From Mycobacterium sp. ACS1612 (lineage in GTDB: Bacteria > Actinomycetota > Actinomycetes > Mycobacteriales > Mycobacteriaceae), in assembly GCF_001667505.1 (NCBI RefSeq), contig NZ_LZHZ01000032.1:1-64000 (forward strand): DNA of 64,000 bases. Reading direction: 5' to 3'. The notes beneath the pieces were generated by a model that had not been told where the DNA came from, searched no databases, and saw only the letters and a program-made list of their open reading frames with translations. A program made the position numbers and the translations under genes. Shown here piece after piece: positions 58,737-64,000 of the stretch; positions within the stretch are counted from its first letter, which is position 1; the number at the start of each line of letters is the position of its first letter.

Positions 58737-60241
58737 TTTCTAACCACCTGTGCTGGCCGGCGGCCACTGACGACGCCGGTGATTCGGTCGGCAGCCAGCC
58801 GCCCGGAGATGAGAGCTGTCGGCACCCCTACACCGGGGACCGTCGAAGAACCCGCGAGCACCACGTTGTCGATGCCACGGATGGTGTTGGCGGGCCGGAA
58901 CGGTCCGGTCTGGCCGAACGTGTGTGCCAGCGCGAACGGGGTGCCGGCCGCCATGCCTTGCCGCGCCCACCCTGCCGGGTCGACGACATGCAGCAGTTCG
59001 GCATCGACGCCCAACTGTGGCAGTCTGCGGGCGGCGACGTCGATGATCTGCTCCGCGTACGCCGCGCCGGTCGCACCCCAATCCACTGTTCCCACAGTGG
59101 TATTGGGCGCCGGCGCCAGGATATAGAGCAGGTCGCGGCCCGCAGGCGCGAGGCTCGGGTCGCCCGCGGTGGGCCTGGTGACCAACAACGACGGATCACC
59201 CATCACCCGTCCGTCGTCGATGATGTCGCGGAACGTCTGCTGCCATGCATCGCCGAAAACGATGGTGTGGTGCCCGATGTCGGCACCGGTGGCACGACAG
59301 CCGACGTGGGCGACGACCGCCGAGGGCGCGGGCCGCAGCGGTAGCACGCGCCGCGGCACCCGACCAAGCATGCGATATGTCTGGGGCAGTTCGGTGGTCA
59401 GCACGACCGCATCGGCGGGTATCCGCTCGCCCGTATCGGTGCACACTGCGCTGACTCTTCCCTGGCTGTGCTCCAAGGCGGAAACCATTGTGCCGTAATG
59501 GATGTCAACCCCTGCGTCGGACGCCGCGCCAGCCAGCGCATCGGGAAGCGCTCGCACGCCGCCGCGCGGGAAGTACACGCCTGCGACGGTGTCCATGTAT
59601 GCGATCACGGCGTACACCGCCAGTGCCCGCTGCGGCGGCACACCGGCGTAGAGCGCTTGGAACGTGAACACCCGCAGCAGTCGTTCGTCGGTGATGAACC
59701 GTCGCACCATCCGCTCCCACCGCCTGAACGCGCCGATGGCCGCCAGCCTGGCCAACTGCGGGGTGAGCAACGACAGCGGTGAGTCGAAGTTGGCCGCGAT
59801 GAACCCGTCGAACTCGGTCCGGTACAACCGGGCCAGCCACGAGCGCAGCCGCAGATAGCCGTCGGCCTGCTGCCTTCCGGCGAAGCGTTCGATCTCTGCG
59901 GCCATGGCGTCGCGGTCGGCGTGCACGTTCAACGCGCTGCCGTCGGCGAATGACGCGTGGTACGCGGGTTCGACCGGCATCAACGCGAGCCGGTCCGAGG
60001 TGGACTCGCCGACCGCGGCGAATGTGTCGTCGATGATGTCGGGCATCGTCAGCACGGTGGGGCCGGTGTCGAGGCGGTAGCCGTCGATGTCGAGACGGCC
60101 GACCCTGCCGCCCGGAGAGGGGTGGCGTTCGACGATGGTGACGGCGCGTCCGCGGCCCGCGAGGTGCAGCGCGGCCGACAAGCCGGACAATCCCGCTCCG
60201 ACGACCACCACCCGGTCGGTGTTGCCCCCGACGGTGCGCAT
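58733..60241 (-). CDS. crtI: Phytoene desaturase
   Basis: 502 residues. FAD binds at RVVVVGAGLSGLSAALHLAGRGRAVTIVERHPSPGGRVG, and DGYRLDTGPTVLTMPDIIDD follows as in bacterial CrtI. PRGGVRALPDALAGAA is the mid motif, and the C-terminal GSSTVPGVGVPTALISGRLAADRI is the carotenoid desaturase signature. It should convert phytoene to lycopene in four steps. The ATG at 60241 shares a base with the crtE stop (TGATG) and starts the protein seven codons later than the longest frame. It overlaps crtB by 4 bp. Confidence 0.94.
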   Translation of the reverse strand: MRTVGGNTDRVVVVGAGLSGLSAALHLAGRGRAVTIVERHPSPGGRVGRLDIDGYRLDTGPTVLTMPDIIDDTFAAVGESTSDRLALMPVEPAYHASFADGSALNVHADRDAMAAEIERFAGRQQADGYLRLRSWLARLYRTEFDGFIAANFDSPLSLLTPQLARLAAIGAFRRWERMVRRFITDERLLRVFTFQALYAGVPPQRALAVYAVIAYMDTVAGVYFPRGGVRALPDALAGAASDAGVDIHYGTMVSALEHSQGRVSAVCTDTGERIPADAVVLTTELPQTYRMLGRVPRRVLPLRPAPSAVVAHVGCRATGADIGHHTIVFGDAWQQTFRDIIDDGRVMGDPSLLVTRPTAGDPSLAPAGRDLLYILAPAPNTTVGTVDWGATGAAYAEQIIDVAARRLPQLGVDAELLHVVDPAGWARQGMAAGTPFALAHTFGQTGPFRPANTIRGIDNVVLAGSSTVPGVGVPTALISGRLAADRITGVVSGRRPAQVVRK

Positions 60242-61380
60242 CAGGCTGCCCGCTCGGCGCACGTCGTGGCCATATCGGCCAGCGCCGCCCGCACCGCCAC
60301 GTCGATCTGTCGGGTATCGATCCAGTCCAGTGCCCGGTCGATACGCGAATCGATCTGCTGCTCAACCCATTCCAGCGCGCCGGACGACGCGATCAGTGAC
60401 CTCCACCGCCGCACGTCGTTCTCGTCGAGCGCTTCGGCGCTCATCAGTTCGCAGAGTTGACGACGAGTGGTTGCGTCGGCGAGGTGGTGGGCGGCGACCA
60501 CGACGCTGGTGGCCTTCTGTTCGGTGAGGTCTCCGCCCGCCGGCTTGCCGGTGACCGTCGACACGCCGAACACGCCCAGCACGTCGTCGCGCAGTTGGAA
60601 CGCCTCGCCGACCGCTTCACCGTAGTGGCCGAGCAGGGTCACGATGGCCGATCCGCAGCCCGACAGCACCGCGCCGATCTCCAGCGGGCGGCGAACGGTG
60701 TAGTTGCCCGATTTGCGGCGCGCCACGTCGAAAACGTGCGCGAGTGTCGGAAAGACACTGCTGTGATTGGTGAGGTCGGCGAACTGGCCGACCGCAAGCT
60801 CGGTGCGCATCGCGTCGTAGTGCGGCCACACCCGCGCCAGCGCGTCCTGACCGAGTCCGCTCTCTCGAAGCATCTGCTCCGCCCAGACCAGGCACAGATC
60901 GCCGAGTAGCACGGCCGCCGATTCGCCGAATCGTGCCGGGGATCCCGGTAACCCGCGCTGCTGGTGCCACTGTGCGAACGCGATATGGGCAGCCGGTCGG
61001 CCGCGACGCATGGTGGAACCGTCCATCACGTCGTCTTGCAACAAGGCGAAAGCGTGCAACAACTCGAAGCTCGCGGCTGCCTGCAGCGCCGCCTCGTCAT
61101 CCGCCGCGCCGCACAACCAGCCGAGATAAGCGAATGTCGACCGCAGGCACTTGCCCCCTCCGACGAACTCCTGCAGCACGTCCACGGCGACGTCAATGCC
61201 CGCCTGGCCCAGCTCGGTGGCGCACCGAGTTGCGACGAAATCCGCGACTGACGCCAGCACATCGGCACGCAGCCGATCCCGCCAGTCCGCGGCGTTGCTT
61301 CCTAGATGGGCTTCTTGCCACGGTGCTGTCGGTGCAAAGTCGAGCACCTCACCCCGCGTGGAACCATCATTGCCGCCCAA
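60241..61380 (-). CDS. crtE: Geranylgeranyl diphosphate synthase
   Basis: 379 residues of the all-trans polyprenyl synthase fold. The first Asp-rich motif is ALLQDDVMDGSTMRRGRPAAH, the second FQLRDDVLGVFG, and KSGNYTVRRPLEIGAVLSG lies between. It adds IPP units to make the C20 precursor of phytoene. The start is decided by a strong AAAGGAGG (61392-61385) that points to the TTG at 61380, 4 nt away; the next GTG is about 30 nt further. crtE heads the minus-strand crt operon, and its promoter carries the shared 16-bp operator and the TGGGTATAAC element. Confidence 0.93.
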   Translation of the reverse strand: MGGNDGSTRGEVLDFAPTAPWQEAHLGSNAADWRDRLRADVLASVADFVATRCATELGQAGIDVAVDVLQEFVGGGKCLRSTFAYLGWLCGAADDEAALQAAASFELLHAFALLQDDVMDGSTMRRGRPAAHIAFAQWHQQRGLPGSPARFGESAAVLLGDLCLVWAEQMLRESGLGQDALARVWPHYDAMRTELAVGQFADLTNHSSVFPTLAHVFDVARRKSGNYTVRRPLEIGAVLSGCGSAIVTLLGHYGEAVGEAFQLRDDVLGVFGVSTVTGKPAGGDLTEQKATSVVVAAHHLADATTRRQLCELMSAEALDENDVRRWRSLIASSGALEWVEQQIDSRIDRALDWIDTRQIDVAVRAALADMATTCAERAA

Positions 61381-61445
61381 CGAGCCTCCTTTGACACCCC
61401 GCGGTTGATCTACCCGCCTTCCGGCGAACCAATCGGGCTGTGGGT

Positions 61446-61455
61446 GTTATACCCA
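61446..61455 (-). promoter_or_regulatory. crtE promoter -10 region TGGGTATAAC
   Basis: Read on the minus strand, the 10-mer is identical to that before idi. It lies 65 nt upstream of the TTG start, and the LitR-type operator begins 16 bp further upstream, over the -35 position. No clear -35 hexamer is seen, as expected for a promoter shaped by a regulator or by an alternative sigma factor. Confidence 0.65.
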
Positions 61456-61471
61456 CTCTTGCGCGTATCGA

Positions 61472-61487
61472 TGCATCGATTGTGCAT
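61472..61487. promoter_or_regulatory. LitR/CarH-type operator, copy 2 (TGCATCGATTGTGCAT)
   Basis: It matches copy 1 at 15 of 16 bases, with TGCAT half-sites starting at 61472 and 61483, 11 bp apart, and both copies are followed by YG. It spans the -35 region of the crtE promoter, so binding should repress the crt operon. Confidence 0.75.
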
Positions 61488-61520
61488 CGAAAATGGCGGA
61501 TGCGGGGGTGTCGGGTGCTG

Positions 61521-62120
61521 TTAGCGGGCGAGGCGCCCGGCGACCGTGACGACGCGGGTAGCTAGGTGGTCCAGCGCGTTGGTGGTGGCCTCGTCGAATT
61601 CGCTGATGTTGTCGTGGCCCGCCGTGAGGCTGACGCCGTAGGGATTGCCGTCGACGAACTTCAGCGCATCGGTGTATCCGGGCGGCACGATGATGCCGCC
61701 GAAGTGCATCAGCGTGATGTAGAGCGTGAGCAGCGTGGTCTCCTGCCCGCCGTGCGCGGTGTTGGTCGACGTGAACGCGGCGTACACCTTGTCCGCAAGC
61801 TGGCCCTGCGACCACAGGCCGCCGAGCGAGTCGAGAAAGTCGCGCAATTGCGACGACACCGAACCGAATCGCGTCGGCGATCCGAAGATCACCGCGTCGG
61901 CCCAGACGATGTCGTCGCCAGTTGCATGCGGGAGGTCCCTGGTGGCCTCGTAGTTCGCCGTCCACGCGGGGTTGTGCGCGAATGACGCGGGTTCACGCGT
62001 TTCGGCGACCGGTCTGATGCGCACCTCGGCGCCTGCGGCCTCGGCGGCCGCCGCGACGCGCCGCGCCATCGTGGTGCCATGCCCGGTGGCGGAGTAGTAG
62101 ATCACGGCGAGTTTGGTCAC
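61521..62120 (-). CDS. WrbA-like NAD(P)H:quinone oxidoreductase
   Basis: 199 residues with the flavodoxin fold. The FMN phosphate loop is KLAVIYYSATGHGTTMARRV, the isoalloxazine loops are GSPTRFGSVSSQLRDFLD and TSTNTAHGGQETTLLTL, and GNPYGVSLTAG is the WrbA-type end. It should reduce quinones by two electrons, limiting redox cycling. Its start overlaps the stop of the broken phosphoribosyltransferase gene by 4 bp, so it belongs to the unit starting at 63887, and it lies 140 bp before the crtE start without an obvious link to carotenoids. Confidence 0.9.
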   Translation of the reverse strand: MTKLAVIYYSATGHGTTMARRVAAAAEAAGAEVRIRPVAETREPASFAHNPAWTANYEATRDLPHATGDDIVWADAVIFGSPTRFGSVSSQLRDFLDSLGGLWSQGQLADKVYAAFTSTNTAHGGQETTLLTLYITLMHFGGIIVPPGYTDALKFVDGNPYGVSLTAGHDNISEFDEATTNALDHLATRVVTVAGRLAR

Positions 62121-62439
62121 GACACCACCCTAGGCAGGTTCGGGGCGGACCAGGGGAAGTCGATCCACCGATCGGTACGACGCCAGACGTACTCACAGTC
62201 AACTGTCGAATGCGGCTTCTGGTACACCACCGCGCACCGGGCCTCGGCGACGTGTGCGGTGCAGAAATCGCGCACCAACCGCAACGTCTCGCCGGTGTCG
62301 GCGACATCGTCGGCGATCAGCACCCGCGCGCGATCGCGAGAATCAGATCGGGTGTGAATCCGTCTGCGGCGACATCGGAAGCCAATTGCCTTGCAGCTGT
62401 GCCGAATTGCTCCCACGTCAACGCCTCGCGCGGGGTCAC
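62117..62439 (-). pseudogene. Phosphoribosyltransferase broken by an internal deletion with frameshift
   Basis: The frame opens with TPREALTWEQFGTAARQL and ends early at PDLILAIARGC. Another frame then resumes in RARVLIADDVADTGETLRLV, the PRPP-binding loop of the family, and runs to the original stop. The middle of the fold, roughly 60-65 residues, is missing. The joint falls at ATCGCGCGCGGG, where the codons for IARG and for DRARV would share a short GC-rich direct repeat, so recombination there is the likely cause. The total of 323 bp is not a multiple of three. Both ends keep their 4-bp overlaps with neighbours (GTGA and ATGA), which argues that the deletion is recent. Confidence 0.75.
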
Positions 62440-63887
62440 GGTGACAGCCTTGGCAGCTCTTTGATGCCGAATTCGCGGCGCAACACGCTGCGCGCAGCAT
62501 AGTAACCAGCCATCCCGTGTACCCCGCCGCCGGGCGGTGTGGCCGAGGAGCACAAGTACACCTTCGGGATCGGTGTGCTCCACGGGTTCAGCCGTGGTGT
62601 CGGACCTGTGAACGCGTGGAACAACGTGTTGCCGCCGACGCCGATGTCGCCGCCGACGAGGTTGGCGTTGTGGTCGGCCAACCGCGATGCGGGTACCGAT
62701 CGGACCGCCACCACGATGTCCCGGAAACCGGGCGCGAACCGCTCGAAAATTCTTGTCACGGTCTCCCGCTGGTCGATCGGAGAACCCGAAGGCACGTGCG
62801 CGTAGGTCCACAGCGGGCGTCTGCCTTCGGCGTCGATGCGGCTCGTGTCGGCGAGATGCGGCAACGCCGCAAGCACCATCGGCCATTCCGGATGACGACC
62901 CGCGGCGGCTTCCCGCTCGGCATGCGCCATCTGCTCGCGCGTGCCACCCATGTGCAGCGTCGGGGCGTCGGCCAGTCGTGGTTCGGTCCAGGGGATTTCG
63001 TCGGACAGCACGAAATCGACCTTCGCGACACCGGGCCCGAAGCGGTAGCGCCGCAGGGCCTTTGCATAGCGGGTGGGCAACCGGTCGCGGTAGATCGACA
63101 GCAGCGCGGTGGGTGCGGTGTCGAAAAGCGCGACTCCTGAAGGGGGTTCGGTGATCTCCTGACCGGACGTCACCGTACCGCCGTGCGCCTTCAGATCCGC
63201 GATCAGCGCGTCGGGGATGGCTTGGCTGCCGCCAACGGGTATCGGCCAGCCGACAGTGTGTGCCAAGGTGGCCAGCATCAGTCCCGCACCGGCGGAAACC
63301 AGCGACGGCATCTGCGAAATGGTATGTGCTGCAACACCGGTGAACAAAGCCCGGGCGTCGACTCCGCTCAGTGCCCGCCAGGCTGGAGTGCCCTGCTCGA
63401 GCAGCCGTCGAGCAACCGCGAACGCGGCGATCAGATCGGTGGTCGGAATCGAACGCTTGTCGCCGAGCAGCACTTTGAGCACCGCGTCGTCGCGTTGGAC
63501 GAGCGGGCCGAGCAGGCGACGCCACGACTCGCCGTCGGTGAGCTCCGCGCAGGTGCGGTCCAGGTCGTGGTAGCCGACGGCGGACGGTTGGCCGGGCAGC
63601 GGGTTCGCATACGCCACTTCCGGGACCTTCAATGTCACGCCGCGGGCAGGCAGGTCGAACTCGGCGAGAAACGGTGAGGCCAGCGCCAGCGGATGCACCG
63701 CCGAACAGATGTCGTGCGCCACCCCGGAGAACTCCGGATCGGCCAGGGTGCGCGCGCCGCCGCCAAGGGTGGGTTGCGCCTCGAAGACCTGCACTGACAG
63801 CCCGGCCCTTGCGCAGATGACAGCGGCCGCCAGGCCGTTGGGGCCACTACCGACGACGGTGACGTCCACCTCAGTATTGAAGCCCAC
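62436..63887 (-). CDS. Phytoene-desaturase-like FAD-dependent oxidoreductase (Rv2997-like)
   Basis: 483 residues. FAD binding is at VDVTVVGSGPNGLAAAVICARAGLSVQVFEAQPTLGGGART, with FSGVAHDICSAVHPLALASPF downstream, which places it in the BBOX/Rv2997 branch and not in CrtI or CrtU. The C-terminus GGGVHGMAGYYAARSVLRREFG is typical of that branch. The substrate is unknown. GTG at 63887 gives the longest form; GTG at 63869 is another possible start, six codons later. It is divergent from serA, 14 bp away, as Rv2997 is from serA1 in M. tuberculosis. Confidence 0.85.
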   Translation of the reverse strand: MGFNTEVDVTVVGSGPNGLAAAVICARAGLSVQVFEAQPTLGGGARTLADPEFSGVAHDICSAVHPLALASPFLAEFDLPARGVTLKVPEVAYANPLPGQPSAVGYHDLDRTCAELTDGESWRRLLGPLVQRDDAVLKVLLGDKRSIPTTDLIAAFAVARRLLEQGTPAWRALSGVDARALFTGVAAHTISQMPSLVSAGAGLMLATLAHTVGWPIPVGGSQAIPDALIADLKAHGGTVTSGQEITEPPSGVALFDTAPTALLSIYRDRLPTRYAKALRRYRFGPGVAKVDFVLSDEIPWTEPRLADAPTLHMGGTREQMAHAEREAAAGRHPEWPMVLAALPHLADTSRIDAEGRRPLWTYAHVPSGSPIDQRETVTRIFERFAPGFRDIVVAVRSVPASRLADHNANLVGGDIGVGGNTLFHAFTGPTPRLNPWSTPIPKVYLCSSATPPGGGVHGMAGYYAARSVLRREFGIKELPRLSP

Positions 63888-63901
63888 TACGCTCTGTGAA
63901 C
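63888..63901 (+). promoter_or_regulatory. -10 element TACGCT before serA, probable leaderless promoter
   Basis: TACGCT (63888-63893) is 8 nt before the GTG at 63902. The whole gap to the divergent flavoprotein gene is 14 bp. Confidence 0.45.
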
Positions 63902-64000
63902 GTGAGTCTTCCCGTTGTGTTGATTGCCGACAAACTGGCTGAATCGACGGTCGCCGCGCTCGGCGACCAGGTAGAGGTCCGCTGGGTCGACGGCCCGGAC
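63902..64000 (+). CDS. serA: D-3-phosphoglycerate dehydrogenase, N-terminal 33 residues (cut by window edge)
   Basis: The frame from GTG 63902 reads SLPVVLIADKLAESTVAALGDQVEVRWVDGPD, the start of SerA1-type phosphoglycerate dehydrogenases (Rv2996c), and runs off the window. The enzyme makes the first step of serine synthesis from 3-phosphoglycerate; the NAD-binding and regulatory domains lie outside. The position, divergent from the Rv2997-like gene and downstream of the ilv operon, is as in M. tuberculosis. Confidence 0.88.
   Translation, partial: MSLPVVLIADKLAESTVAALGDQVEVRWVDGPD

Noticed and set aside
62436..63887. Third carotenoid desaturase of the crt pathway
   Set aside because: Its motifs fit the Rv2997 branch, which exists next to serA1 in M. 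tuberculosis, a species without this crt operon in this place.

Overview
The window is high-GC actinobacterial DNA and looks like a chromosome segment of a non-tuberculous, pigmented Mycobacterium (Mycolicibacterium-like). The main reason is gene order. Read left to right, the genes follow, in reverse numbering, the M. tuberculosis block from ctaD (Rv3043c) to serA1 (Rv2996c): serB2, an ABC ATPase, a Nudix protein, echA17, two methyltransferases, TB22.2, the methylglucose lipopolysaccharide (MGLP) genes Rv3030-Rv3032, fixA/fixB, iscS, mnmA, lpqA, ligA, gatC/gatA, pfkA, gatB, lppZ, doxX, cfp6 and ilvB-ilvN-ilvC. Names were assigned from memory of those families, not from a search. I see no tRNA, rRNA, CRISPR, insertion sequence or phage gene.

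Layout. 1-1818: end of ctaD, then serB2. 1885-5852: accessory block with a histone-deacetylase-like hydrolase and a MocR regulator divergent from a YczE-type membrane protein and a P-loop kinase. 5946-13301: ABC ATPase, Nudix, crotonase, methyltransferases, TB22.2-like exported protein, beta-propeller lipoprotein, hexapeptide acetyltransferase. 13378-15502: MFS exporter plus ArsR-type repressor with a palindrome over its promoter. 15546-19229: MGLP-type glycosyltransferase, GH57 enzyme and methyltransferase. 19427-21218: electron transfer flavoprotein, closed by a clear terminator. 21334-22737: broken reductase, cupin, nitroreductase. 22824-24493: acyltransferase pair resembling ornithine-lipid OlsB/OlsA. 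24540-28569: iscS-mnmA, lpqA, methionine-synthase-like gene; the IS/PPE/ESX genes present here in M. tuberculosis are absent. 28635-32251: SRPBCC/ArsR pair with twin palindromic operators, Pro-rich exported protein, acyl-CoA synthetase, YjbR protein. 32300-40531: ligA, hemerythrin, small Cys-rich protein, ACT protein, gatCA, pfkA, gatB. 40528-45048: glycosyltransferase and a giant cyclase/ATPase. 45151-51262: lppZ, doxX, cfp6 and ilvBNC, the last preceded by a readable attenuator (leader peptide with Leu-Leu-Val-Val-Ile).

The most distinctive part is 51321-61380, a carotenoid island. A MerR/B12-type regulator (LitR/CarH family) and idi lie on the plus strand. A tightly overlapping minus-strand operon follows: crtE-crtI-crtB-crtYc-crtYd-methyltransferase-crtU-Rieske oxygenase, probably continuing into two small stress-type genes. 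The predicted route is IPP/DMAPP to GGPP, phytoene, lycopene, beta-carotene and the aromatic carotenoid isorenieratene (leprotene), possibly then oxidised by the Rieske enzyme. The same 16-bp element (TGCATCGAT, Y, GTGCAT), two TGCAT half-sites 11 bp apart, occurs at the regulator promoter and the crtE promoter. The idi and crtE promoters share an identical 10-mer TGGGTATAAC. Together these suggest one light/B12-responsive regulon. The window ends with a phosphoribosyltransferase broken by an internal deletion between a WrbA-like gene and an Rv2997-like flavoprotein, and the first 33 codons of serA.

Many promoters look leaderless, with a TANNNT element 6-9 nt before the start codon, as is common in mycobacteria. 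No gene-free stretch exceeds 300 bases; the longest (47586-47834) is the ilvB leader.
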